A DNA stretch of 64,000 nt. Source: Setophaga petechia (Eukaryota > Chordata > Aves > Passeriformes > Parulidae). Shown here in pieces: positions 12,737 to 24,895 of the stretch. Location: contig JANCRA010000016.1 of assembly GCA_024362935.1 (NCBI GenBank), positions 20,381,165-20,445,164 on the forward strand, in the 5' to 3' direction. The stretch's first letter is position 1; each line of letters begins with the position of its first letter. The notes under the pieces are model-generated. The model was not told the DNA's origin, did not search any database, and saw only the letters and a list, made by a program, of their open reading frames with translations. The position numbers and the translations under genes were made by a program.

Positions 12737-12874
12737 TGCCAACACAGCCAAGAGCTTCAACTGGTTTGGACTTCTATGTCAGCAGAATGGTCTACCATGT
12801 TCTGTTATTGGGGATTCCTCGTTGCTGGTGATGGGTGAGCCTGAAAAGCGACAGCTTTACTTGCACATCATAGG
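12737..12874 (+). other. BNIP2: Candidate 5' untranslated exon of BNIP2
   Basis: A 138-nt block lies between an acceptor (ACCAATCTTTAG|TGCC) and a good donor (ATAGG|GTGAGT). One frame is open throughout, but if spliced to the next exon (acceptor GTTCCTGCAG, exon from 13374) it hits a stop before the BNIP2 start codon. It would therefore be 5' UTR carrying short upstream open frames, including one beginning ATGGGTGAG inside this exon. Exon status is inferred from splice sites only; a longer N-terminal isoform is not supported by the frames. Confidence 0.55.
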
Positions 12875-13089
12875 GTGAGTTCTCCAAAAACACTGTCTAA
12901 AATAGTTATCTTTAAAGTGTTTGGGTTGGTTTTATTTTTCTTTTTTCTTTTTAAATGGCTTGTAGTTGAGATCTGACCGTCTGGACTTTGTCTCAAAATA
13001 TACACTTATTAATGATCTCCTATAGAATCTAGAGATACATCCGGTTTCTTACATTTTGGGTAATCTGAGTGAACTGGTGTAATCATAAA

Positions 13090-13192
13090 TGATAGAACAG
13101 GTTGCTCAAGGCCTTAATTTTAACTGAGGGGTTTATCCTCCTTGACTGCATTAAATCCCTTCCAACCTAAATTATTGTATGATAAACCATTC
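13090..13192 (+). mobile_element. CR1 LINE 3' end fragment
   Basis: The run GGTTGCTCAAGGCCTTAATT, then TTAAATCCCTTCCAACCTAA and TTATTGTATGAT is the typical terminal part of an avian CR1 element in sense orientation, ending in a decayed form of its short 3' repeat. It is truncated to roughly 100 bp and lies in a BNIP2 intron. Confidence 0.75.
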
Positions 13193-13454
13193 CCACAAGC
13201 AGTTTTGTATGGGGGGGAAAAAAAGTAAAATGGAAACAAATAAAAAACTTTTCCCTGTGGTGTTTATTTTTTATTCTGCATAATACCTCAACTTGATGAT
13301 AAGTTAAAGGATGTGTTGGAAGTATGGGAATTAACACAGTATTCAGCTAACACCTTCTGTTATGTTCCTGCAGCTCCTCTTTAGCCCGTTGTGCTGAAGA
13401 CCAGAGGTTCTCCCTGGTCAGGAGTCTCTGTTAGCAATTGAAGTTAGCTGGAGA

Positions 13455-13504
13455 ATGGACGGGGTTGAGTTTAAGGAAGAATGGCAAGATGAAGATTTTC
13501 CAAG
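13455..13504 (+). CDS. BNIP2: BNIP2 coding exon 1 (start codon exon)
   Basis: Encodes the first 16 residues plus two bases. The exon probably begins at 13374 (acceptor TTCCTGCAG) with 81 nt of 5' UTR. The donor is CCAAG|GTTTTG, a weaker match than its neighbours. Confidence 0.93.
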
Positions 13505-16500
13505 GTTTTGAATTCTTTTTTTTAAAGTAATTTGGATCAAACACATAATATCAGCAATAAGCTACCTCTTGGTCTTCCTGGTGAACTAATACTCAGTAAT
13601 AATCTTGCAGTGATTTCCATTAATAGAGCAGTTTTGAAAAGGTTTTGTGGCATATTTCTTCAGGATTGCCACTGTTGACGTTTCCAGTGTTTTTAAATGA
13701 AGATTTGTAAGCTTGGCATTGTTTATTTCCTGTGAAAATATTTTGCAACTACATTGTTTGTATATTACTCCCAGTGCCTCATGATCCAAATATTTCATGA
13801 AGCAAAATACTGAGGAAAGGCTTTAAGAGTTAATGCTGCTACTGATGCTTGGGCCTACAAAAAAATTAGCTTTAGATGCTTTCTATGATAACATGGTTAA
13901 ACTAGTTCTGTAATTTATTTCACATCAAATTTCACATCAAATTTTCAAGCAAGAATATGATAAGTTTTCTTAAGGATGACACACTGGTAGTAGTCAGTGT
14001 TTTGGTATTTGTCACAGGATGGGATGGTCACTTGAATGCTGTAAAGGAATTTTCTGCTGCCTTGGTGTTTGTTTACTGAAATCTTGCATTTAGGCTATAA
14101 GTAAAGTTAATTCAGTACTAACTTTACAGTGGGTTTTTGTAGTAATATATGGCATTAAAAAAAAGTCAAAGCAGGTTTGTAACAATAATTTCTTTGTGTC
14201 CCAGGCCCCTGCCAGAGGATGATCCTGTTGAGTCTGATGCATTGGCTGCAGCTGGAACAGAAAATGAAGCTGGTAAGAACACTCCCCTCCAGTCCAGCTG
14301 ACTGCTTCCTCCTTAAATGGCTGCTTTAAAGCCCCTTGGTGTGGAGGGATTTTATTGCTTGTTTTGTTTTGGGGGTTTTGGGTTTTGTTTTTTTGTTTTT
14401 GTTTCATTGATTGGAGTTTTGGAGGTTTTTACATGTAAAATTTGTTTTGGATTTTGTCTCTCTGCTTTACTTGCAGCATTTCCAGTGCTGGATTGGTAAT
14501 CTGATTTTATTCCTTGCTTTCAACTCCTGTCTAAATCATGCCAATATTTGCCTTGTACCTCAAAGCATTCTGTGTATTCACAGAACAGATTCTTTAATTT
14601 TATGTCCTCACTGTTGTCTGTCAGACTGTTTTTTTTTTCAGGTGGTATATAATTTTCTGTTTTATCAAAGATAGTTGTGATGTCACTGAAGCCTAACAAA
14701 AGCAAGTGCTAGGGACATGAATATGTTATATTATTTGTGAGATTTATTCACTGTAATATCTGGAGCTCCTGGGACACCTGGATGCAGCAGGCAGGGGTAG
14801 TAGTGTCTGCCACCCTGCTCAGTCTGTGTGTGTGCAATGAGAACTTTTACCTGCTGTTCTTTCCATCCCCTATTAAAGTCTTATTCCAAAGATAGCTTGT
14901 TTAAATTATGGGCATTAATTTATAATGCATTATGAGAAAGAACTGTGCTCTTCTGTCTTGGTAATATGCTTATTTAGATTTGTTTTAGCAATAAAAAAAT
15001 AATTAATTTGCTTTCTTTAGATACAGAGGGTAATGGAACCAAATTGAGAAAGAAACTAATGGCTCCAGATATTAGCTTAAATTTGGATCCCAGTGAGGAA
15101 TCTGTTTTTTCTGATGACTTGGATGAAAGTGGAGAGATTGATTTGGATGATTTAGATACTCCTTCAGAAAATAGCAATGAATTTGAATGGGAAGGTGAGT
15201 ATTTTGGTTCTTTTGTCTGATGTTCTAAAATATTTTCTTGTGTGCAGGTTGACTGTTTCTCTAGTAAGAAATAACGATGACTCAATAGTACAAGAGGAGA
15301 AATTCAAAGGTAGTGATTATATTAGGAATTAGAAATAGATGCAGTGACTTTTTAAAGAGCAAATCAGACCTCATCTGATTAATAAACAGGCAAGCAGTTA
15401 CTAGCTGTAACTGCAGGTAAACTTAGGTGAAGATCATTTACATATGCATCTATAAGACCTGAAGTTATGGAAAATCCTCTATTGCAGTAAGTTTTTAAGA
15501 ACCACCCAACAGAAAAAAGTACCCCAGGTATTTTACATGTGTTAGAAATGAGTTTTAAATGGAAGGAGCCAAACAAAGGGATATAGATTAACTACTCAGA
15601 AATTGATGAATTTCAATTTAAGGAGGACTGAATAGTATTTTTAAAAATACTAAGTAACACCTGATCTCAAATTGTCCTGCGATGACAATAACAAAAGCTC
15701 AGTAGCCTTAGAGTATGCATATTTCCAGATTGACTGGAGGCAGTAAAAGAGCCTCTATTTTATGTCAAGAAATTCTGAAATTACTTCATAGGAATTTAAA
15801 GTAGCTATAGCCACACTAGTAATGATCTCAGTTTTAAGACATTAATAGCTGTTATATCTTATAGGCAAAACCTGGAGATTCTAATAATTTTTTTTTCAGA
15901 GAAGTGTTTTGTGTAGGAGTTAAAGTACAAATTTTAAACTTCAGTTTTATGATGTCTTAAGGCCCTCTTTATGGGAGCCAAGAACAGTTGTGTTGGGCAA
16001 ATTGTTGGAGTCTCTAACATCTGTAAACTTCACGGTTTAGGAATGTCTCTAATAAGTAAACATGTAAATTCAATTATTATTTTCTCATCCTGAAAATAAA
16101 ATAATTTAAATTCCTGAAGTCCTCTGTTCACTGTTATGTTTGAAACACTAAATGTGGAGAAATAAACTCTTTAGAATAAGGAGGTGGTTTTGGTTTTTAA
16201 ATAGCTAAAGGCATATTGCAGTGGAAGTTTTCTTAACAGAGACTGTGTGTTTAAATTTGTAAAAGGATTTTCACTGTTTTAAAGAAGAATTGGTGTTTAT
16301 GGTTGCTTTTGCAGTGATGCAAAGGAAATGTTCCAGATGTTTGTGTCTTGTTTTTAAAAGTGGCTGAAAAGGGTTTCTGTCTTTTCTTCCTTTAATGCTG
16401 CTGCCTTCATTTTCCTGGAAGGATAGTTTCAATTAACAGCTTTGTTTCGGGAACAGACAACTAACTTGCAGTAGGTTTTTCTCGCTTTGGGTAAGGTCCA

Positions 16501-19500
16501 TGCAACATAGTCAAGAATCATAATTTCATTGGAGCAAATTGTCTTGCAGATTCCTGTCAGCAAAAATTTCATCTGTTTTGATTGCACATGTGAATTAGAT
16601 TTAATTTCCAATAGATTTGTCTGCACGTCTGCTTGCAAGGTACCTCAATGTTTTGAATCATGCTTCATGTAAATCTGTGATCAACCTCTGTAATTCTTAT
16701 TGGAGTTAACCACTTTGTATACTTTGGTGAAATTCATTGGGGTCTGTGTTCTGAAAGCCTACAATTAATTAGGCTTCTCCATGAACGGAAATTTTTCACA
16801 TACTTGTAATAGAGAAAATTGCAGTCAACAGATACCTGCGAACATGAGTGTGTTAATTAAAATATCCATGACATCAGCAGGTGTGTCTGACTGGCTGAAG
16901 AATACCAAAACAGATTAGATAGCAAAGTGGTTAACTTGTGTTGTAGCTGATTGTCACTATGCATGGTATTCATAATGGGTCTTCAACATGTTCTCATTTT
17001 GGCAGATGATCTTCCAAAACCAAAAACTACTGATGTCATTAGGAAAGGCTCCCTGGCTGAGTACACTGTGGCAGAGGAGAAGGATGATGGGCGCCGCTGG
17101 CGAATGTTTCGGATCGGAGAGCAGGACCACAGGGTGGACATGAAGGCAATTGAACCGTACAAAAAAGTTATCAGTCATGGTGGTAAGGACTGCTGATGTG
17201 CTCTGGGGAACTGTTGAGCAACTACTTCTTTAAGCTGAGTTGGAGGGGCACAGGAAGAGCTTTGGGCATGAAGACTTGTAGTAATTATTCTGTTGCAGTG
17301 TTAAGATGTGGTTGATAAAATAATTTTTTCTCTATTAAACTAAAGTTCCAAAATGTACTTATGGTCACGTGTACTAAAATGCACCTATGTAATAAGATAT
17401 ATTTACTCTATCCTACAGTGTCCCTGCTACCTAAGTTTTTGGTTTCTGGACTATTGAAAACATTAACTATCCATCTAGTAAAGCAGAAATGAATTCATGG
17501 CTCTTCCCAACAGTCTGTGAAGTTTAGGTTGGAAGAAAAGTTGATTAAACTTTAAGAACATAAGATATTATTGAATCTACTGAAATGTTGGTTATAGGTA
17601 TAGTGTTTGATTAACATCAGCTTCAGCTGTTGCTTTAGAAGTAGACAAACTTGAAAAAGAGACCTTGATGTTTTCTGTAACTGTATGAATGTGTCCATAT
17701 GGATGTGTGTACATCTCTTTAAGGTAAATAATGAGAAAGCTTATGCTTAAGATTGTGTACATGTAGTCAGTGTATTGTCACCTCTGTTGCTACTGCTGCT
17801 TATTCCTTTTTAGGTTATTATGGTGATGGGTTAAATGCCATTGTTGTGTTTGCTGTTTGCTTCATGCCTGAGAGCAGCCAGCCTAACTACAGATACCTGA
17901 TGGACAATCTATTTAAGTAAGTCATCCTCTGCCTTTCTGGGTTTTTGTTATTTTTAATATATTTGAGCACTACTAGGAATTACTTTCAGATGAAGATTGT
18001 GGCTGTTGAAATTTTCTTTGCTTTCTCTCCAGGTATGTAATTGGCACTTTAGAGCTGTTAGTAGCAGAGAACTATATGATAGTTTACCTGAATGGTGCAA
18101 CAACACGGAGAAAAATGCCAAGTTTAGGCTGGCTTAGGAAATGTTACCAGCAAATTGACAGAAGGTAAGAAGCTCTGCAATATTTTCTTACAATATTCAC
18201 ATGCTCAGAGATGGATATATTTAGGAAAAACTGCTTCTTCTGGTTAAGATTTGATGAAGGAAATTGGTGTATTGAAAAGCTTTTCCTAAGCTAGGCAATG
18301 TGGGATGATGCTACAAACATGCTTGGTAGTGTTGTGTGGTGGATTTTTTTGTTGCTTGGGGGTTTTGTGTATGCTTTTTGTGGCTGTTGTTCTCAGGGTG
18401 TTTTTTTTTAGTGAAAATAGTACTCTTAGAATACTGAATATTGTTATCCTGTAGAATATCCTTACAACTTAATGTATTACATATGATTAATAAGAGAGGT
18501 CCTTTGTGAACCACTTTATCATTAGTTCTGCAAAGATATTCAGAGGACCTTCTCCTTGGAATGTTACTTCCTTGTCAAATTGATACAGAATCTTTAGTTT
18601 TTATTTTACAATTGTATAGTAATTTTTCCTCTGATGGAGGTTGACTTCTAATAATGGGATGTCAGAATACTGTGTTTATGTGACAGCTGTGCTTCCAAAA
18701 ACATACTTACATATTCCAAAACGCCTGGTCATGCTGCCCTTTTGTTCCAGTAACTATCCCTTGTTTAAATCCTCCAGGTTAAGGAAAAATCTGAAATCGT
18801 TGATCATAGTTCATCCTTCCTGGTTCATCAGAACTCTCCTGGCCATCACAAAACCTTTTATTAGGTAATGCTCTGGGAGCTTTTTCATAAATAATTCTGA
18901 CAACTGTTTGCTTTGAACTTAAAAGACTGTTTTAATATTGACCTAATGAAAAATGTTTAGAGTTGTAACTGTACCCTGCATTTGTTCTTCCACAGCTCAA
19001 AATTCAGCCAAAAAATTAGGTATGTCTTTACCCTGGCAGAACTAGCTGAACTCATCCCCATGGAATACGTTGGCATCCCAGAATGCATAAAACAGTACGT
19101 TTTATTATTCCAACATCTTCTACACTGATCATGGTTTAGGATGTTCTAATCAGTGTTTGATTTGAATGTAACACTTGGCTGAGATTATTGCTCTGTCTAG
19201 GAGGAGTGTCCATGCTAGACCTCATTGCTAAGGGCAGTTTGGAATGGAGTAGCATGGACAGCCAAAATGTTCATGTATAGTCATTTTCACAGTGAGCTTT
19301 GTACAATTACTGAGTTGTGTGTAAATTAAGCCTTCTGGAGAAGGTCTCATTCCAGTTGTTCTGCACCTTGGTGGGTATATTAAACTGGCTTGTGAGTGAG
19401 AAATTGTGGGCATGTTGATGCTGAAGTTATTTATAAGTCTTCTAAAGTGTCTTAATTAAACTGTGGAACAAGTTAAGTGCTGAAATATCACTTGGATTGG

Positions 19501-22454
19501 GTTTTCATTTGAAAGAAAAGCAGTGATGGGAAAATGCTGAATCCCTGCTCACTACAGTTTTAAACTACTTTGGTAAAGAAATGAAGACAGCATCAGTGCA
19601 AGTTTTTTTTCCTTCCCATCCAGATAAAAATAGCCACTCTAATGTCAGCACAATTCTGCTGTCAAACACGATGATGATCCTTTTGTCAAAAGCATTTGTG
19701 AATGCAGTAGTAGAGTAGAACTATAAACTTGGGTCTTAAGAAATCCAGATGAAAACACAAACAATCCAGATGACAGCCTGTTAGAGGGTGTGACACACAA
19801 ACCCCGTGTTGTCTGCATTGTAATAGGTGACACAAACTGGGGGAAGGTGGCACTGAGGGCACAGCCATGCTGGACAAAGCCTCGTGCCCCCTGCTTATTT
19901 CAGTAGCCATCCAGCTGCTGTCAGCTCCACAATTTAACTCTCTGTAAGACAGAAAAACAGTTTTCATGGGGTGGGAGTGAAACATGTGACAAAGCTGAGG
20001 CAGTCTTGTACTGTCGTTAGAATTTTTTGTCTGGGGTTTTATGTATTCAGACTGTCTTTCTGAGTTTTAAAAAATTTCTTTCTGTATTGATGCACCTTTA
20101 ACTGTTCTGCAAAGTCTAGACATGGTTAACTTAAAGAGTTAATTCTCAGATTTCTGTAGAGGATTATATCTATGGCTTCAAACTGTCATGGATACAGGCT
20201 TTAAAGTTTGTTGATGAATGCTAACACTGTACAAGAGGTCATATTGAATTTATTTGTTATGTTGTAGTAAGTAAATCTTAATAGTTTGTGTTTAATGCTA
20301 ATAAATGTTGGAGGTATGCTGTGGCTTTTTCTTAATTATGTCAGTTTCAAAATTAAGTTTCTGCGTACCATTGATGCTAAAACAGGTTTGCAGCTTCTGT
20401 TGATTTTGGCTTTTATATGTTGTATTTACTGAAATAAAACTTTTCCTCACCAAGGTATGAAGAAGAAAAGTTTAGAAAGAAACAGAAAAGGTATATTCAT
20501 CTTTTGATTAGAGTTGCATCTATATAAGACAATTTGCACTGCAACTAACTCCCAGTTGATTGGCTTGCATAAAGGAATAAGCATTTGTAAATACAAACAT
20601 GCACTAGTGCCCAAGTGTTTCTGCATGACAGCAACTATACTGTACTTGCAGGCAGTATGGAATCTGTAAGAGCTCACCCTGGGTGTTCAGACAGCTATTT
20701 GTAAATAGTTTCTATTACACTTTTATGTGAGATGCTCACTTTTAAGGGGATACATGGGTTCTTAACTCGAAGAGGCAAAAGTAGTGCTTCTGTATGAACC
20801 CATTAAAGCAAATGTCATTGTTTCTAACAGGAATTGATCTCTGGAGATGAGCTGTACTTAGTGCTAAACTGTAGCTATGCATTAGCAGAGATGCAACTCT
20901 GTAAGAAGTTCTAATACTGAATCTTGTATTTTTGGTATTTGCTACCTTTTAGTTATTAACTTTCATAGATGCAATCTAAATTAGTGTTTTAGTGCTGTTT
21001 CTATTTGCAGTGCCTACGTTCCTTCCTAATAAATACTTTGTTCATTTCCAGTCTCCTGCTAACTATTCAAGCTATTCCACAGCTGATGAATTTTTTGAAT
21101 GGATATGTTATTTTTTCACTCACTAACAAATTGACTGAAAGATTTTGCTACTAACTTTGGAGTTTTTTTAATTACTTTTCCTTTGTATGCCTAACTATTA
21201 AGGAAGGCTTATTGTCTAAACTGGGTAGAGGAACACTGAGATTGAAGTAAAAGGAATTTAAATTATTTCTGGAAGCTCACATGTCAATCTAGTCATGTGT
21301 TGAACATTCTTCAGGAATTACTCCAATTGAGTGATAATGTAAAAAAATCTACAGTAGAACAAGCACTCTTTTGTGTCCCTGTTGATAACTTCACCTATAC
21401 TACCATCACTTTTGTAAAAAGTAATATGTTCTTCAGTGAAAATTAGATAGAGATCACAGGCAGAATTGGATACTGAGCCTTCAGTCAGGTAGAAAGCAGC
21501 TCCTTTTTATGGGTTTGTGGCCCAGAGGAGCTGTCACAGTTTCTATCATTTTGAAAAACTGGCTGGTTATAGTTTGAGAGACTGGACAGGTATGTTAGAC
21601 AGATTGTAAGAGGTAATGTCTCACTTCAGAACTGCTGTTGGTTTTAAAATTAGTTTACCTCCATGCACAACTTACTTGCCAGAAGATGTTATCAAGACTG
21701 TAGCTTGTTCTTACTGTAAAGAGGAAAAGTACAATTTGTGCAGGGGTTCCAATCCAATCATCCCCTGGTTTCTGCAAAGCAGCATTTTGTTTGTTGCTCC
21801 CAAGGCAGATAGTAAAAAATAAGGTACAAAATCAAACCCACTTTTATCAGCATGATGGTGAATTTTTCCAGGGTAATTGCAAGAGTCTTAGAACATAATA
21901 GAAAAATTACTGCAGTTAAGGAGCCTCTTCACTTTTGTTAATTCAACTACTGCTGTTACCTTTACTGTTAGAGTAATTAAGCCAAGAAGGTAATTAATTC
22001 AGTGCTTATGAATTCAACAGAGTGGTAGTGCTTGCCAGTATTGTCATGTTACCTGTACTATATTTCTGTTTGCATTTGTTATTATGAGCACAGGCCATGC
22101 TTTTTTCTTCTGTAGTCAAACTTGACTTGCACTTTTCAAATGCTTCCTCTCAAGTGCTGTAGTTACTTACATGGTTTGCTAATAATTTTAATTAATTTTT
22201 AAGGGGTGATAGGAAAATAGATATTGAAAAGAACCCAAACATCATAACTACATTAAATAAAAACCTTAATTTAATATTTATTTACTAAAACTTTTCCCAT
22301 ATAAAAGCTTTGTGTTTTCCTGTTAAGGTTAATATTTTAACTGTCAAAATGAGCTGTCAAACTATGTTAACATAGTTTAATCTTACTGCTTTCTTTGCTA
22401 AGCAGAGTTGACCAAGAGCTGAATGGAAAACAAGAGCAGAAAAGTGAACAGTAA
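13455..22454 (+). CDS. BNIP2: BNIP2, BCH-domain adaptor protein (spliced CDS)
   Basis: Spliced coding exons are 13455-13504, 14205-14272, 15021-15194, 17006-17182, 17814-17916, 18033-18164, 18778-18864, 18996-19094 and 22406-22454. They total 939 nt and give 312 aa; human BNIP2 is 314. A 36-nt cassette exon (20455-20490) would give 324 aa. All junctions are GT-AG and frame-consistent. The start [16 protein letters not shown] matches the conserved N-terminus, and an in-frame stop lies upstream at 13395. An acidic region (about residues 40-97) precedes the BCH domain (about 150-296, a lipid-binding Sec14/CRAL-TRIO relative), which ends at CIKQ. The arginine patch RRLRK (234-238) is present; in human it is linked to Rho/Cdc42 GAP binding. 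BNIP2 is a cytosolic and endosomal scaffold for small GTPase and kinesin-linked signalling, and binds BCL2 and adenovirus E1B 19K in assays. Introns hold one LTR and one CR1 piece. GTF2A2 follows in tandem. Confidence 0.97.
14205..14272 (+). CDS. BNIP2: BNIP2 coding exon 2
   Basis: 68 nt between GTGTCCCAG and G|GTAAGA. It encodes the PLPEDD motif and an Ala/Glu-rich linker; the linker is the least conserved part compared with my memory of the human protein. Confidence 0.93.
15021..15194 (+). CDS. BNIP2: BNIP2 coding exon 3
   Basis: 174 nt between TTTCTTTAG and GGAAG|GTGAGT. It encodes the basic [10 protein letters not shown] stretch and the strongly acidic [20 protein letters not shown] segment. 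Confidence 0.96.
17006..17182 (+). CDS. BNIP2: BNIP2 coding exon 4
   Basis: 177 nt between ATTTTGGCAG and GGTG|GTAAGG. It encodes [20 protein letters not shown] through [20 protein letters not shown], nearly identical to mammalian BNIP2, and leads into the BCH domain. Confidence 0.97.
17814..17916 (+). CDS. BNIP2: BNIP2 coding exon 5 (BCH domain)
   Basis: 103 nt between TCCTTTTTAG and TTTAA|GTAAGT. It encodes [20 protein letters not shown], the first strand and helix of the BCH domain. Confidence 0.97.
18033..18164 (+). CDS. BNIP2: BNIP2 coding exon 6 (BCH domain)
   Basis: 132 nt between TCTCTCCAG and AGAAG|GTAAGA. It encodes [20 protein letters not shown] and the following [20 protein letters not shown], the core of the domain, ending at the Arg-Arg of the arginine patch. 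Confidence 0.97.
18778..18864 (+). CDS. BNIP2: BNIP2 coding exon 7 (BCH domain)
   Basis: 87 nt between ATCCTCCAG and TTAG|GTAATG. It encodes [20 protein letters not shown], the second half of the arginine patch and the Sec14-like strand. Confidence 0.97.
   Translation, partial: VKEKSEIVDHSSSFLVHQNSPGHHKTFY
18996..19094 (+). CDS. BNIP2: BNIP2 coding exon 8 (end of BCH domain)
   Basis: 99 nt between TTCTTCCACAG and AAACA|GTACGT. It encodes [20 protein letters not shown] and the closing IPECIKQ. Confidence 0.96.
20455..20490 (+). CDS. BNIP2: BNIP2 alternative cassette exon, 36 nt
   Basis: An exact 12-codon block between CTCACCAAG and AAAAG|GTATAT keeps the reading frame whether included or skipped. 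Inclusion adds a highly basic and acidic tail, [12 protein letters not shown], right after the BCH domain. I recall a similar YEEEKF-type insertion in mammalian BNIP2 isoforms, so it is likely a conserved alternative exon. The acceptor has a modest pyrimidine tract, in keeping with regulated use. Confidence 0.8.
22406..22454 (+). CDS. BNIP2: BNIP2 last coding exon
   Basis: After the acceptor TTTGCTAAGCAG it encodes [15 protein letters not shown] and stops at TAA (22452-22454). The stop lies inside a sequence reading GAACA|GTAAGT, which itself resembles a splice donor. Confidence 0.93.
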
Positions 22455-24895
22455 GTTTGGAGTCCAAACAAGACTGAAGAATGTGCAGATGGAAGGATGC
22501 TGTTTGTGCTCCATTACAGTGCATTCTCTGTGTGTATGTATTATATAATCTGTTGCAAAAGGTGCTTTGGATTAGCACACCATGAACTGCTTACTGCTGT
22601 ATTGGTTTGTCTTGACTTTAATTGCTGTTTTATGTAATCATTTCGTACTGCTAAATAGCAAAGAACCCTGTTTTCAGAGGATGTTCTTGCAGCTGTTTAT
22701 CTAAATGATGCATGTTCTTCAGTAAAATATTTATATACCTAAATGTTAAAGGAAAGAGATAATATATATATTTTTATGACTGAACAGTATATTGTGTGTA
22801 CCTGCTGAAGGAATTCATTTGCAGGTAGACAAGGCCATAAGTTACTTGTTCTTACTGTATAAACCTGTTTTGCTGTAAATGGTCAAGTGCATTTCTTTGT
22901 TGTCATGAAAACTTGTTTGGATATTAACAATCATTATTAACTTGGCTTTCTCAAATACAGAGATCCTTATTTTTGTTCATTTCCCTTACACAAGCTCACT
23001 CCTTTACCAGAGTGAGCTTCAACTTTGGTGTCTTTCAGTGCATCACTCAGGATGCAGAACTGCAGTTCTGTGGGTGACACTTTGTTGGCCAGGTTTATGC
23101 CTAAGCCACAAAAGCTGAACTGACTGGTAAGATACCAGACCTTTTTCAGCTGAAGTTGTGAATTTAGATTCTGCTTCAGTATGTCAAGACTGTCTCAACT
23201 AGCAGTAGAAAATTAGTTCATTGCAGTTCTTTGTGGGTGAATCTTGATTGTTACTGATGGGAACTCTGGTCATGCTCAGTAGAACCTGGGAGCTACACAG
23301 GTATTCTAGCCACAATACCATTTCTTGGGCAGAAATATGAGAAGTTTTATGCTACCTGTGTCATTCTTGTAGATGAAATATGCATTTCTAAAGTCGTTAG
23401 GCACATGATACCAGCGCTAATTTATCTTTTAAGAAGTGTTTTAAAGGTTGGGGTGTTTTCACTCCCTGCAGTGGTAAATCTGTGTCTGCAAGAGGTCTTC
23501 TTGGACACATAACTACTGTGTCTAGGCTTACTGGACAACAGTAATGCACTGGTGGATACATTGTAAAAGTTTGTAACATCTTTTGATAAACGTTGCCTTT
23601 TCCATGTAAGGGCAGGTATACGCAAATAAATTCTTTAAGGAGTTGAGCAATATAATGTTGTAGCAAATATATTAAATCTTTGCTTTTGGTGTTTATTGTG
23701 CTCACAAATTTGTCTTCATGCTAAAAAATATCACATTTTAACTATATTTAATGTTAGCCATCTGTCTTATAAAAAAAGAAGTTACGTTCAAGCAGATTAT
23801 TACATGACACTGATAAATAGCAGTTGTGAGATATTCCCTGGTCAAGACTTAACAAGTAACAATTCATCTACTGTCTCCAGTGATACCTGCATAGACTCTG
23901 AGAGCATATGGATGTCAGGTGAGGGAAAACTGCTCATGTCTCTGGAGGTTTACTTAAGTCTGCAGTTCAGGAACTTTCATCTCAAGATCAAAGTCCTTTT
24001 GTTGCAGTAGTTTCTGTATCAGAGTTTCAAGGAGATTGATATTCACACAACAGAGATAATATCAATGCCAAGTTACCTTGCATGCACACTATGAGGTTTG
24101 GACCTTGCTCTGAAAGCAGAACACAAATGCACTTTCTTTGGGGCTGTCTTATCTCCTGCTTCAGTTTTGATGTTGACACAGATTATTGTAAAGTTCAAGT
24201 CAGTACATGGAGCTCTTGCAGCCTTGTTTACTTCTGATACTTTCACAGTGGGGTCTGTACAACCGTGCAAATCTGATTTTTACTGGCTTTGCACGTGTCC
24301 TAAGCTAAACAGGAAGCATTCTGATTATCTCACTTCCATTTTTTCCTAATTGATAAAAGCATTAGTCTCAGTAAAATTATATTTTTAATGGAGGGATTGT
24401 AGTTCTCTGTGTCCTGTGCCTTCCTGTGTTACAGGAAGTAACACAGTTATAGTGCAGTACAGACTAGCCATTCCTCTGTATATGCCACATTTACCAAATG
24501 ATGGGATTGTTATTGTGTTTCCTGGTGGCCAAGGATTCTACAGTTTCATGCTGCAGTAGTATGGCTTCTGTTGGAAATGTGTATGTGCTTATAAATGGTT
24601 TATTTCTCTAGTATAAGTTGTTGTGAATGAGTATACAGCACAGCAGTTGTTCTGTCTCTAAAGATATGCAGCTTGAGAAAGAAGTGTATTAAAATATTAT
24701 TCCCCTCTGCCTCCTTGCAGCTCATCATTTAGTGGTGAGGTGGATGTTTACAAAAAGCAAAGTGGTCCCAAAGCTATGGATAATGTTTTGTCATACTTAA
24801 CTTTTTTGAAATTTATAATATAATGTAATATATTTTAATATTTAAAAACCTGAAAAGTTGGAATGTCATGCTTAAATAAAAATTATTTCAAAACT
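22455..24895 (+). other. BNIP2: Probable BNIP2 3' UTR
   Basis: AT-rich sequence with ATTTA-like runs follows the stop codon. The best-placed poly(A) signal is AATAAA at 24875-24880; an earlier AATAAA near 22,255 lies in the last intron. A small splice-flanked open block (23824-23918) lies inside. UTR extent is inferred, not observed. Confidence 0.55.
24875..24880 (+). terminator. BNIP2: Candidate BNIP2 poly(A) signal
   Basis: A canonical AATAAA in an AT-rich context with a GT-containing stretch (ACTTTGTGATAAG) about 20-30 nt downstream. This is the usual layout of a cleavage and polyadenylation site. Confidence 0.5.
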
